From positions 6,452,001 to 6,516,000 of the forward strand of contig WPIO01000010.1 of assembly GCA_009760855.2 (NCBI GenBank): a DNA stretch of 64,000 nucleotides. The letters run 5' to 3'. Under the pieces are notes generated by a model. That model had not been told where the DNA came from. It did not search any database and was given only the letters and a program-made list of their open reading frames with translations. The stretch's first letter is position 1. The number at the start of each line of letters is the position of its first letter. Of this stretch, positions 23,400 through 35,059 are shown piece after piece. The stretch is from Cristatella mucedo. Lineage: Eukaryota > Bryozoa > Phylactolaemata > Cristatellidae. The position numbers were made by a program, and so were the translations under genes.

Positions 23400-23975
23400 T
23401 AAGCGACCCAGTTTCTACGTCAGACCACTTCTCGCCGACTTACAAGGGCTATCAGTAAAGTAAGGCGTCAACTTCGAGGTTCTGTCCCTCACTTTTAGAT
23501 TATTTCCTGCTTAGGCTCTAGCCTACCTACAAGATATACTCCTTTACCAGGCTAAGCATCGTACCACCCTCTTTTTTTGCAATCTTATCCGCTTGCTACA
23601 CTTCGTTCAAATATCAAAATATTAGGAGATCGTGCCATTACTTCGTTATTCCCAAAGCAGGGAACTCACTGCCGACTGGTGCTACGACATCCCCGAATTT
23701 GATGACACTAAAAAAAGCTAAAAACATCTATTTGTCACAGCATTTGGTGGACCCGTGTGATTCATCCGTTGTGTGCTTGCTCGCGCTCACACTGTGCATG
23801 CTGACATTAATAATGTTTGCATGTTGATCCTGTGCATGTCACCTCTAACCATGCTATGTTTGTTGTCATACAGAATGCTACCACTAACCATTCGATCATG
23901 CTTCCTTAGTAGCTTATTTTGATTACCTAGAAAGAAATCAAGTTCCCCATAACGGTCAGCAAGTGTATTTTTATC
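23400..23975 (+). mobile_element. LINE family 2, 3' end fragment
   Basis: Coding remnant downstream of the RT, then a KKAKNIYL-like C-terminus near 23710, the 3' UTR with the 'gcatgttgatcctgtgcatgtca' block, and the terminal stem-loop near 23925-23960 (degraded on its right arm). Confidence 0.7.
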
Positions 23976-24194
23976 ATTCTTAATAATGATTAGCCCGTCT
24001 ACTTTCAGCCGCTGAACAATAAGAAAATTTGAGCATTGACAGGGATAGCATATCCAAGTTTGTCCACGTATTTGTGACATGTTTCCCAGCTTTAATGGCT
24101 CACTGCGTGTAAGTCGTCTGGAACATACAAAAAAAGGCGTTTAAAGTTGTGGAAAACTCCGAAGCCCAACTCTTTGCTATGAGCGTCGTAGTTG

Positions 24195-24368
24195 GTGAGC
24201 CGTGATGGCACACTAGGTAAGGCAGTTGGTTTTTACGACCTCTCTTCCGAGGTCGTAGGCTCAAATTCTTCGGTGGGCGATCCTATATTGCTGCTGCAAG
24301 CAGTGATGATAGCCATAAAGGCTCTCCTGTTGCTATACAAAAGAGACGGTTAAATCAGCTTTTATAGC
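24195..24368 (+). mobile_element. SINE A copy
   Basis: Full-length plus-strand copy with 'gtgagccgtgatggcacactaggtaaggcag' at its start, a mutated B box and the self-complementary body. The end reads 'gttaaatcagct'. Confidence 0.8.
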
Positions 24369-24369
24369 G

Positions 24370-24790
24370 GTATTTAGTCACTTGTCATTGACTAGCACTG
24401 GCTCCCCATCAGGCAGCATATTGACTTCCGGGTCACCATTGCTGAAACCCTAAGCTTTCTTGCTCAGGCCTATCAAAACGAACTACTTCCCAATCATGCT
24501 AGGAAAAGTAAGCCTAGTTCTTTTGACTAGAGTCATTTAGATGCCCTTAAACTGACATCAAACACAAAGCACACTGTGCTTTTTAACGTACCCAAAGCCT
24601 GGAACTAACCTTCGACTGACGCTGCAACATCCCCATGTTCAAGGACAGTGAACGAGATTCTAATAATGCACCTGTTCAGCATAGCATTTGCTGAGTCTTT
24701 ATTCTCAACTTTACCTTAGTAGGCTTATGTGTGATTACGCATGAGCATACTATCACTATTCTAGTTCTTTGCAGTGAGTTTAGGCGGTCG
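24370..24790 (+). mobile_element. LINE family 2, C-terminal fragment
   Basis: It shows the HWLPIRQHIDF-type block, then PKAWN-like and LFSIAFAE-like blocks in sequence, all broken by stops. The 3' UTR is mostly missing. Confidence 0.6.
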
Positions 24791-24799
24791 CTATTCTCA

Positions 24800-25430
24800 A
24801 CCCAGATCATGGTTGAACCTGTAATACCCTGTGGGTGGTAGCGATGGTCATTTGAAGCCGTGTAAATGAGGCTGCTAGATTAGCTAACGTCCTAACCACA
24901 ATTATGCTACTTTTAATGTATATGTCAAGTCGAGATTGAATTCTTTGACGGCCTAATAAAAATGCATCATTATTTTTATTACTATGTTGATAAGGTAATG
25001 ACAGCAATGGCGACATCTAGTAAGATCCTCATACAATACTAATTGTCGCTTATTCGCTGCTAACCAATTGAAGCTGGAGGAAATCTGGGCCTATACATTC
25101 TCGAGAAGAAAGGAAAACTTGCACGGGAGTTGAAGTTAACTATTCCTTTACAAAGAAGGCTTAGGAGGTCCTTGCCAATACGCCTTCAATCTTTCTATCG
25201 TGAGTCCTGAGAAGCTCGTTGAGTAGAGAATGGCAACTTCCTCATTACGAAGCTCGCAATCTCGAATTGGTGTACTCTCGAGAAAACATGACATTTGCTG
25301 GAGCAACGAAACACTTCTGAATGATGGCAAAGCGGCATCAACCGTCTGCATTGAATTTTCTTCGGCCAATCATTTATAATCTCATTCTGGTTAAAACAGG
25401 AGTATGAGGATTACTTTTTCATTACTTTTG
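24800..25430. other. Upstream flank of the CD225 gene
   Basis: No repeat or coding region is recognised. A pyrimidine-rich tract ending 'acttttgtag' at 25423-25433 could be a 3' splice site for a 5' UTR exon. No TATA box or other promoter element was convincing. Confidence 0.3.
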
Positions 25431-25551
25431 TAGGCTTTATACTTACTGCAATAGACTTTGCCTGCGCCTTAACCTGACGACAGCTGCTCCACAGCACTCC
25501 AAGTAAGACGTCCTCAGTCTAAGAAGTCTAAAGCTTCTCGACAGCTCCAGG

Positions 25552-25899
25552 ATGCAAGGAAATCAATTACTACATCCGCATCAACGGACAGCTGCCAGCG
25601 ACGAATCTGGTTTCCAGCAGTATCAGTATCCACCGCCACTGAGCTACGACTCACGACCACACCCAATTGGCCTGCCACTGCCATCGACTGTGGATGACTT
25701 CAAGCCAGATGCATCAGCACCACCAGACTACTCGCTTGTCTCGCAGGTTCCTGACAGACTCTCTCAACTACCTCAGCCCCCCAATTGCCAATACTTTTCA
25801 CAGCCTTCTCACGGATACGTTCAGCCAGTGCAGGCACAAATGAACTTGCATTCCTATCATCTACAGACCCATCAAGTCGTCTTAGGAGTCGTAGGACAG
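25552..25899 (+). CDS. CD225/dispanin-family protein, exon 1
   Basis: This exon encodes the 116-residue cytoplasmic N-terminus of a predicted two-helix membrane protein (spliced length 262 residues). The ATG at 25552 is supported by an in-frame TAA at 25504. The exon is rich in Pro, Gln and Ser and has no known fold. Residues 57-63 read PPDYSLV, which is both a PPxY motif (binding site for WW domains such as NEDD4 ligases) and a YxxPhi sorting motif. The exon ends at a consensus donor, CAG|GTAAGT, in phase 0. The open frame runs only 24 nt past it. Confidence 0.85.
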
Positions 25900-27562
25900 G
25901 TAAGTTCTCCCAGCAGTCTTTAATTTCCAGACGATGTTAATCACACTTGTTGACAGTGCAATGTTTCTCGGCTAGGAATGTTTTTGCATGTAGCATAATC
26001 GTAGCAGAGATCTTGAAAAACCAGAGGGGTGGTATAAATTGACCTTAAATTCTCATTAATGATGTTTTCGTGTATTATTCCCATTAGACTGATTAGATCT
26101 AAAGACCGTTAGATAGTCGGAGGGATAATCTAAATAATAAATATCCGAATACTAAAATCAAAGACGGCTTATTAGTCAACTTACTTTTAATCAGATTCTC
26201 TTACTAATCGCACCTTGCTGTAGAGGGTGTTAATTTTCTGCTACTAATCCTGAAGCCTTGCTAATCTATCTCATTACTGTCGCTGTGTAGTGAACGCGAG
26301 TGGATAAGATTAAATTCGCTGCAAGTGCTCCGACTATGTGCCTTCTCTTTACATTGTAGCCCTTCGTACACCCTCCTTTTTTATCCCAAGGCTCAATGAA
26401 AGCCGGCCAATTTTTCAATAACACCGGCTTTTTCAGTATTGCATGATTATTTCTAGGTGTGAGCTTCAGAGTATCGTTTCAATCGCACTAGGCGTATGCT
26501 ATTTTCATCTACCAGCATTTCCTCGACCATGTTAGTTATGTTAAATGCATTATCTCGTCAATGCAGCTTCTGGCAGAGGATCGTGAGCTACAGATTATAT
26601 TTACTAAGCTTCACCAGTATTAAAGATCCGCTCCATAATACCAGTGAAGCTTTATTAAAAATGCTTTGAAATTGTTGCTTACAGCATTTCAGGCAAAGAA
26701 ACCAAATAAAGCACCGGAAGTAATTGCATTGCTGACTTATGACTTTCTTCGTAGTTTCGTACCGACTTGGGACATTCTTCGCTGGGGAATAACCGGCATG
26801 AAGAGATCGCACGAATGCGTTGTGACCCCAACACGTTGTTTTCTAAGACTTCCCTAGCCGTTGTTGGGCGAATAGCACACTGCTCCGATCCGGCTAGATC
26901 CTCGGCTCCCGACGCCTAGAAACTATGACTGGCCCAAGTTAACGTATACTTGGCTTCAGCATCAAGGTACGGCAGCTTCAAACGAACGATCTCACTAGTG
27001 ATAGCGGCGAGCAACTTTGAGGCAGTCGCTGTGCTCGCCCCCAACCCCTGCCAGACCTGCCTGGCTCGGAATCACTTTCGCTGGGAGCTCCACAATTTAC
27101 TCGGTGTAACCGGTCGCCTTCCCCTCGCCAACTATGCTCTTCCCGATCTGGGCCATTGCCTATGAATGTTCTTGAGGCACACTAATCCTTCAACTTGCAA
27201 TCCGTCACGGCAGTGTTGTGTTTTTGAGAATTCGGAAGGGCATCAAGATCTAAAAATAAACAGCCATGTTCAGCTCAGCCCTATCAGTTGGGGTGCCGCT
27301 CGTGTCCATGTAGCAAGCTGGCTAATTTCACGTCAGCATGGAAGCCTTGTGAGGGGCCTCGATCGGGACTCGCCTACAAGCTGCATTCTGCACGCTGGCC
27401 TAGCTCATCTGTCGCCAGCGCGATATTTCGGGTTTGCATCAGCGAACAAAACTTATGCGACGTGCTTCACGAGAGTAGTTAAACACGCTGCCATTAACCC
27501 GCCGAAGAAACTACAGCCGTGAGAGCCGAACTACGTGTTTCTGATTTGCTAAGCCTAGTTAG

Positions 27563-27692
27563 CTTGGCCCAGTTGTTAAGGCGCTCGACCCCCTAAGGTC
27601 TGACCGCACTCGTGGCTCGAGCCTTGTGGCGAACGTGGTGCGCCTGATTAGAGATGAGGTTTTCTTAGGGCGCTATATAAATGAATTATATT
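27563..27692 (+). mobile_element. SINE B (tRNA-derived), inside intron
   Basis: The 5' part resembles a Leu/Ser-type tRNA (ttggcccagttgttaaggc as A box, gtggctcgagcc as B box). The 3' tail has the stem-loop 'gcgcctgattagagat...agggcgct', then 'atataaatgaattata'. The tail abuts repeat R. Confidence 0.75.
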
Positions 27693-28984
27693 AGGTAAAC
27701 AGTTGTGTATTATTCACCCCGGAGCAATGGATTTGCAGCAGATTTGCTTCCCCTGTGAAGAACGGGATGCCAACGCGTATTTGGCAATGGCCACAGTTCA
27801 CTGAAGCTCAGCTGGGTAATGCTAGAACCAGGAGGAAATCAAAATGCCAATGAGAGTAAATTCAGCTGCATTTGGTACCTACCTTGTCTTGCACCGGAAG
27901 CATCGAGCAGGAGTCAACGATGGGGAGAAGTCAAATCAACTTGTCCATATCGATCAAAGCGGCTGACCGTAGGAGCTGCCCCACGAGCTGCAGACATGCG
28001 GCCACACAGTCGTGTGACCAGTGCTGGTGAAGAGGAGGTGTGCAAGTTATGTTTTCCGCTCAGCCAACACCAGATTCTCTATAGTGATTGCTGGGTTACT
28101 TTACAACTGCATTGGCGTCAGCAAGCCAAGCGAAATGTGCTACTGCCTTTGTGTAAAGAAACATCAAATTTCTAGTGCCACTGAAGCATAACCATGACTT
28201 CATCTCACAAAAGGAGTTGAGAAAGGAAAGAAAAGGAGTGCTATGTTTCACGCCCGCATGTAGGCCCAATCCAGTCAACCTGTAGTCCCCTCCCAAGCAT
28301 AGCCTCGGTCAGATGAGCGGCAGTATCACAAGCAAAACCAGAAAGAGCTTAAGCTGAGCTAGCAAGATAGAGGAAACTTTCGCGAATTTTCGAGAAAATT
28401 CATCAATTCACCCACTCAATGCCAGTCGGGTCACAACTTCAGACTTTATTGCAAATGCACTCTTTCACCCCCTGCAAGGTAACTCTTACATCAGGTGTGT
28501 ATCCATAGGGTGTCAACTTGAAAGATTAAGCTGTGACAAAACTTGATTCGTCATTCATCAGCCTAATATTTACGTCGGGTATATTAACAGCTAATTTAGT
28601 TTTTGTCGAACACAAAGATATGTTTTGGGCAAAGCCAGAATCCTGCAGTAACGGCAAAACTATCACCACACGATGATGCCAAATTCAGCAGGGAAGCTTC
28701 TTTGTCCTTGCCCTCGCCACTGCCTCATTCCATCACGACTCCCGGAACTAGACTAGTATTGTAATATACTATCTAATTCAGCAATCTCCTTTATGTAGCG
28801 ACAAATGATTCTTATCGACTACCAATACCTCCTGCAGTGCATAAGAATTGTTTGCCTGCTTTCGGACTGGAATCCATGACATCTAGGTCATCGTTACGTG
28901 GGTGCCCCTTAATGTTACCTTACCTATCTGGCAAGTAGCGACATGAAATCGAGGTCCTGTTTAATGCTTTTAAATCCTTTCATT
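27693..28984 (+). repeat. Dispersed repeat R, copy 3 (longest)
   Basis: This is the inverted counterpart of 660-1936, with a partial third copy at 7.2 kb. It is flanked on the left by the SINE B tail and on the right by a LINE family 2 tail in the opposite direction. No coding capacity was recognised; the frame at 27819-28175 is disrupted in copy 1. Confidence 0.75.
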
Positions 28985-29130
28985 CCCTCGCTGCGACTTA
29001 TAACAAAAATAATAATAAACTTGATAAAGCGCCCTCACAGAACTTGCTCTCTTTCTAGGTACTTGAGTCTGCTGCAAAATAAACACGATTGAATGGCGAG
29101 TGGTATCATGCTTGATTATACAACATGAAT
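28985..29130 (-). mobile_element. LINE family 2 terminal fragment
   Basis: On the minus strand this is the last part of the 3' UTR with the stem-loop (plus strand 'gcgccctcacagaacttgctctctttctaggt') and an ATT-rich tail facing repeat R. Confidence 0.7.
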
Positions 29131-29132
29131 AA

Positions 29133-29205
29133 CTTACGACAGGAATAGCACGACCTCGGTCGTGAAGAGCTAGCACCTTACCACCTGTGCTATCAGAGCT
29201 CAACA
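29133..29205 (-). mobile_element. SINE A fragment
   Basis: The part 'cacgacctcggtcgtgaa...gcaccttaccacctgtgctatca' matches the tRNA-like head of SINE A on the minus strand. The body is absent. Confidence 0.5.
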
Positions 29206-29259
29206 TCATACTCGGTGATTGGGTCTTGTCGTGATTTAGCATATTGTTTTCTTGCTACC

Positions 29260-29500
29260 TTTTCAGCAATATAGATATCATCAAAGAGCCCTCCCAAGAG
29301 TAATATTTCAACGGACACCTCGCCCTTCATACCTTTTTTTACCTGTACAGCCACCTTCAAGCGTGTTTTCTTGTCGTCTTATCATTTCTTCCACCAATTT
29401 TAAATTTGCTGATGATCGAAGCTTCAGATCGTATGCACCGAAAGTCTGTAACTCACTTGCCGCTTCTGCCGCTAACTGCATTGACTTTTAATCATTTAAG
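29260..29500 (+). mobile_element. LINE C-terminal fragment
   Basis: An open frame ends with DDRSFRSYAPKVCNSLAAS, a diverged form of the R-[ST]-F-x-x-x-A-P-x-x-W-N-S-L-P block at the C-terminus of CR1/L2-like ORF2. It may be a third family or a very old family-2 copy. Confidence 0.5.
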
Positions 29501-30471
29501 TTTCAGCAATACACGTTCGTTCGCTCGTTTCGTTTCAACCAGCTTTCTCTGGGCCCCAGTGAACTTGCTTTTTGTTAAAGCTTGCTTTGCTTTCGCATTG
29601 GTATGATTAAATACGTGCTAGTCGCCATAAGTCCGACTAAACGATGGCCATGAGTGTTGTGTAATTGCTCTATCATGCAAGCCTACAAATTATGCTAGTT
29701 TCATTGTTTTTGCTTTTCCAATCCGGAAATCATGCATCCCATTAACTCTTGATTCTATAATCCTACGCAGCGAGTTATGAAGCACCGGGACAGTAAAGTA
29801 TAGCACTCCAGGTGCTATACAAGCGATCTACTATTTTAATATGCAAAGCGCCTAGCAATACACTTTCTTCTCTAGGGGCAATATATCTATTTCTTATCAG
29901 TATTAGAATCGATATTAATTCAGTCGACACCTTTCCATTCTGTTAATGTTCTGCATTGTGTTTTAGCTCGCTAATTTTAATTGAAGTAAATCTTTGACAT
30001 GGGATACCTGAGGCCGACCGTGAGATGAGGTAGAAGGAGAGCTTTAATTTAGAAAGTGCTGTAGATTTTTAAGGGCATGCATGGTTTTACCATCCCCTAA
30101 TGACTCGAGCCAAGTTTTACAGAAACCACTATCTGCAGATATGTAGAGAAAACCGGGACAGCAGTTGGCTGTGCTTTGAGCTACACAGGGTTAAAGTTTA
30201 TCTTATACGATCCGAGTGCTATACTTACCTCAAACCACAGTTATAGCAAAAGTGATAATGTGATTGTGCAACGTCACATAAGCTAGCTGATTTTACATCA
30301 ATAGGATTACTCAGTTTCTCTGACTCGCTTGTTGAGGAGTTAGTTAAGTTAGTGAACTCCCCGTTCAACATACCTCATGTGGCCTACTATTGATCATTTC
30401 GGAGCGCTGCTTTGGTTATACTTGGCTCCCATGGACTTGCTAAGCCCATAGAATTATTTGTCCATTTGCAG

Positions 30472-30912
30472 CCGGCTATCATCAACCAGCAGGCTGCTGT
30501 CTCACCACCGAGCTACCTCCAATGGTCGATATTTAATAGCCTCTTTTGCTTCTGGCCTCTTGGTTTGGCCGCCATCATTTACTCGGTGAAGGTCGGCAGT
30601 GCAAGGAGCCCACAGGAGGCTAGAAGCTACTCGCTGACAGCTAGGAATCTCAATATTTCTGCAACCGTGCTGTTGCCTATTTTGACGGCAATCATAGTGG
30701 GCTCCATTTTGGGTACTTCGGCACGAGTGGTTGTGTCAGCCGGCTACTATCCGTCTGCCTACAGCTATTACTACAACCAAATCACATCGTACAGCTACCT
30801 GACTTCCTACAGCTACTCAGTCTACTATTCGACATACGATTTTTACACAGCGTATGGGTATCAATACGCGACTGGTTACCAATATACTCAAGGTTTTTAC
30901 TACTACGGCTAA
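30472..30912 (+). CDS. CD225/dispanin-family protein, exon 2
   Basis: The exon encodes residues 117-262. Residues 128-197 are a CD225 domain: PPSYLQWSIFNSLFCFWPLG, a first hydrophobic segment ending in AAIIYSVKV, a short polar loop with SPQEARSYS, then ARNLNIS and a second hydrophobic helix (about 178-197). The WS..N...C..PLG..A..YS.K pattern defines the family, which includes IFITM and PRRT proteins; members modulate membrane fusion, trafficking or receptors. The last 55 residues hold 22 tyrosines and end in FYYYG. No AATAAA was seen nearby. The function here is inferred only at family level. Confidence 0.92.
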   Translation, partial: PAIINQQAAVSPPSYLQWSIFNSLFCFWPLGLAAIIYSVKVGSARSPQEARSYSLTARNLNISATVLLPILTAIIVGSILGTSARVVVSAGYYPSAYSYYYNQITSYSYLTSYSYSVYYSTYDFYTAYGYQYATGYQYTQGFYYYG

Positions 30913-31620
30913 GAGTGACAGCGACTGCTCAGCTGCAGCCGAGTCCTTGGCTTATGCTTAGACATGCAGGAGCAGAAACTTAAGGTGTTGAGTGACGTAA
31001 GCAATGCCGTGCATCTCTGATAGGATCATTTTCTGCTCAACCATCACTCTAGGTGTTCAGCGAACTCGCTTGGTGTTGATTAACTTGTCGGCTTTGCCAT
31101 TTCTCCTTATCGCTGCAGCTCTTTCAGCTTCAGATAACTTCGTAATTGACCAATGTTTTGACAAGTGAGCGCTTGTGGCAGGCCAGCATTCACGGAACCC
31201 TTTAATAACTCGTCGACAGGCTGGGCTATGGCAAATTAGTGTGGCAAATTGTTTAGCCTCATAAGCCTTATTTGAATACTTCTTGACTAGCAAATCAATA
31301 ATTCTTATAAAATTTTGACTCTTCAATCTTACGACTGCTGATTCATGAGCATGACCATGCAGACGTTAGCGACTCTGTAATGAACTATCGGTCAGGGAGC
31401 TATTACGAAAGTATAACAGCCTATCAGGAACGACCAGGAAGTCGCACGCTCAAGAGCCAAAGTACATAAAACTAGTTTTAGTTGTCACAGTCCAAAATTG
31501 AAAAGTTTTCCTTTTGAGTTTCAGTGCTGTGAGCTTCTATCACTAACCTATCGCCGACGGATGGTGTGATAGCTGACCAGCTGTGCTGCAAAGCTGTCTC
31601 TTCCCACCAACAACACTTGT
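30913..31620. other. Downstream flank of the CD225 gene
   Basis: It probably includes the 3' UTR, but no canonical polyadenylation signal was seen. No other gene is recognised. Confidence 0.3.
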
Positions 31621-31639
31621 CGCATCTCAATTCGCATAC

Positions 31640-31794
<155 letters not shown>

Positions 31795-31799
31795 CTGAC

Positions 31800-34050
31800 C
31801 TACTGTTCCTTGGTAAGTAAACAGAAAGTAGAGGTTTGCTTATTCAATGGCCTCATTAATACTTCCGCGACGATAAGCCTTAGCTTATATCACCCTGCCC
31901 CCTTTACTCTTGCTGTGGACCGTATTTATAAAATATTCTGCTGAAGGACAAGAGCTCACGACGTAGGCTTTAAATGGCGAGCTCCTTACCGCTATAATAA
32001 TAGCACCGAAGTAGTAAATCTACGTTTTTAGCTGAGGCACGCTTTCGGTATGAGTAATTTTAGCACATCATATTGGTGACAACTAAGGTAGAATCTCCGG
32101 GAGGCATGAAATCATGCGTGGCATTGCTATGCAAGCATCCAACTGGTAAGAAAGAGAAAATCGTTTCATTCCTCTACGGTAAAGGCTCGACCTGAGAAAA
32201 CATTACAGAATTCGGACCTTCCTATGATATTGCAAGTCCCCACCTTCGATCATGTGTCTGGCCTGAGCTCAGGGCGTTGGCATTATCTAAAGTGACATTA
32301 CTATAGTTTCGACATGTGACTGGTGTTACTTTACCTCTAGTGTTTGATATTTTCCAGCCAAAGCACAGTTTATACTGAATACTCTCAGTGGGAATCAGGT
32401 GATTAAACAGCTGAGCTAGTCTGGCAGTAAAACGCTGCAGCTGCTTCTGGCTTCTGGCCAATATTGTGAGGTCAAGGCTAATGAGAGTTGCACGGGAGTG
32501 ACCAGGACTAAAACGACCAGTCAGGCTTGAGATAGAGAATGTGTACGACGTACAAAAGCTTCATCTGAAAAGCTCAGATGTCTTTAGCATTCTTTTTGTC
32601 GCCTCCGGGAGCCTCCTCAGCCTGCAGAAAGAACTGGCACAGTTTAGATGACTCAGTTTGCAAGTATCGTTACAACCCTGAAAGTTGTATCTATGCTTTT
32701 GCTTCACGATGGTATTAATGAATAAGCAGCACTAAGGCAAATTAGGTGAATACGTGAGCGTGGCCTTTTCAGCCGATTGATGCATGTGAGTTGGGAGGTT
32801 AATTAGTCCCTCAGCTGGTTATCGCATCTTTACTCGACTGTAGCTATGTTTAAAGAGCATGGATACAGATTAAATCTCTCGGAGCGATAAGCAAACTACT
32901 TATTATAACTGCTATTGCTAAATTAGAGGTACGACAGCTAAGTAAAGCCGATGATTATTCTCTTTAAAGACAAAGAAAACATTTCCAAAATTTTATTATT
33001 CATTAAACTCTATTTAGATTAAGGTTCTGCTCAGAAGAGGCTCTCGTTGGACCAGCCATTGAGTCAAAGAATAAACCCGTGACCAATCGAACTATGTCAG
33101 TGTCATGTCGGCCTCGCTGAGACACTGGGAGTAACAGAAAGGCTGACAATACAATAAGCCTTAGTCAAGCCACTATTGTAAAAGCAACAACGTGGATCGA
33201 GATAGACAAAAATTGATTTTAGACTCGACTCTTTGTTTTGCTATTGTAATAAGCTACGAACAGCTCACTTCCTATGGAATCGTTTAGTTGAGTCATAGTG
33301 ATTCCGTCACGGAAGACAACTGTGCCATCTTGCCCCTTGAAAGAAGTGTGCCGTCTTGGCAGGCGAAGCATATGCACCATTTTCTCTTCCACCATTTTCT
33401 CTTCCACCACCCAGCACGGCAACCAGACGACTATCGAGGAATTGAGTGACTGCGATTACTCTGCAGCTGCTGCAGATGCGCCGGTGCCATTACCTTCTCA
33501 CTGCGGTATTGGAATCTGTACAGGAAGCCCCTCTCAGGAATCTCGATAATTTATTGTGACAGGAACTCGTAGAGGTGCTCTTCTCTCAGGCCTAGCCCCA
33601 GGTCGTCAATAACCTGCACTTACTCCTTGCAGCTCACCTGCAAGAGCGCCCCAGCCGCTTGCCGTTCACAGCTCTGCCACAATAGGTCTCACCTGACAGA
33701 GTGTACCGCTCGGCAATGACGTCTCTTTTTGTTCGACATCCTGTGCAGTGGGTAGAAAGAACCCACTCGTCGCCGGATGCACGCTAAGTTCTGAGCCTGG
33801 TCAACGAGCCAATGCTTATCCGAAACTGGAGCCAGGAGTTTTCAGAGCACAATCACGGGCGCTGGTAGTAATGCCGGTTCTGTGTTCCCGGAGAGCAGAG
33901 TTTCCCCGAGCCTCAAAGTGAGTTCTTTTGGCGACTCTCCCCTTGCAAGGACGGCCCGTACTACTCTGGCTATAGATATGACCTCCCGCACAAGGTCTAT
34001 AGCATTCTGTAGCCATTTTACATGTGACAACTTGAAAATGGATCAACAAA
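31800..34050. other. No gene recognised
   Basis: Open frames of 60-100 codons, including 33219-33422 on the minus strand and 33298-33549 on the plus strand, show no known domain. A 15-bp block (accattttctcttcc) is duplicated at about 33378-33407. Confidence 0.4.
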
Positions 34051-34061
34051 TCAATATAATT

Positions 34062-34200
34062 CATTTGTACAGCACCCTAAGAAAACTTAATCTCTATTCA
34101 GGCGCTTCACATATGCTGACTGGCCGAGGTCGCGGACTCGAGCCCACGACCTCAGCCAGACCACGGTCGGGGATTGCACCTTAACCGCAGGGTGTGTTAG
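34062..34200 (-). mobile_element. SINE B copy
   Basis: The plus strand reads the inverted tail ('attcatttgtacagcaccctaagaaaacttaatctctattcaggcgc'), then a B box and an A box in reverse ('cggactcgagcccacgacc', 'ccttaaccgca'). Nearly full length. Confidence 0.8.
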
Positions 34201-34210
34201 GGTGATTTTC

Positions 34211-34237
34211 CTGCTACGGGCACAGTGCCCGTAGCAG
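34211..34237. repeat. 27-bp perfect palindrome
   Basis: CTGCTACGGGCAC and its exact reverse complement are separated by one base. It lies 10 bp outside the 5' end of the SINE B copy. Confidence 0.95.
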
Positions 34238-35059
34238 AAGGTTCGAGGCGGCAGATCGTCACTGCTAGCCGTAACAATTGAACTCTAAAAGCTAATCATT
34301 ATAACCATAAGCAGTGATTTCTTGAAAGCAGATACATTCTAAATTTGAGCCATTAACAACAAATCCTTAACCATAAGCATTCGAAAAAAGGTTCCTATCC
34401 TGCGTTCTTTATATTCTGTATAGATATGGAAATACTTTTGGGATGCATTCAGATCTACTAAATCACTAGTATGCCGTTAACATCTCTGTGGGAATAGCAG
34501 ACATATCAAAATCGATATCATCATATATAAAAGTGCATCGACATATTGCCGTCGATTAAAGATAAGCATGCAGGCCAAATAAGTAGTTTTAAGGTAGCAT
34601 CTGTGTCCTAGCAGACATTTGCATGAAAGCTCCGAAGTGTCAAACCTGAAGCTAGTACTTATTACGCTACCACCGAATACTGTTTCTCTGGTGTCGTAAT
34701 AAAATGTCTGCACGTATAGGAAAATGCATCCTCTGGTTGCTATCATCCTTTATAGACCATCTAAATCAAAATATACTGTTTAGTATGCTCCTGTTTGGCA
34801 ACAGCAGACTCTAAAATGTTCTATATGGTGCCTACACTGCTGAATCTCCATGGACACAACTCTTTAATGCTACGTAAGCAAAAGCCTCATCAGTTCGGGT
34901 GGTGGCATACGGTGGGCTTCATGCAAGAGAAGAACTTGCAGTCCACTCTGAGCTTCATACGAAAACAAGAATGGCAACATCGCACTGCCCACACTACAGA
35001 ATCAAAGTTACTGTACAAAATTAGCTACTTTTGCAACATTTCCGGCATGAGGAATTAGA

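Larger units (their letters stand above)
25900..30471 (+). other. Intron of the CD225/dispanin gene (4572 bp)
   Basis: Donor GTAAGT at 25900 and acceptor 'catttgcag' ending at 30471; phase 0. It joins two frames that together give a complete CD225-type protein. The intron contains a SINE B, the long R copy and two LINE family 2 tails between 27.5 and 29.5 kb. Elsewhere (25.9-27.5 and 29.6-30.4 kb) I see no gene; open frames at 26950-27522 have no recognisable domain. Confidence 0.8.

Noticed and set aside
30412-30471. In-frame extension upstream of CD225 exon 2 with its own ATG
   Set aside because: The acceptor 'catttgcag' at 30471 and the phase match with the exon 1 donor explain the gene better; the upstream 20 codons are intronic.
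33219-33422. Minus-strand 67-codon frame, possible terminal exon
   Set aside because: Protein-like composition only. Its start contains a recent 15-bp duplication, and no acceptor or partner exon was identified.
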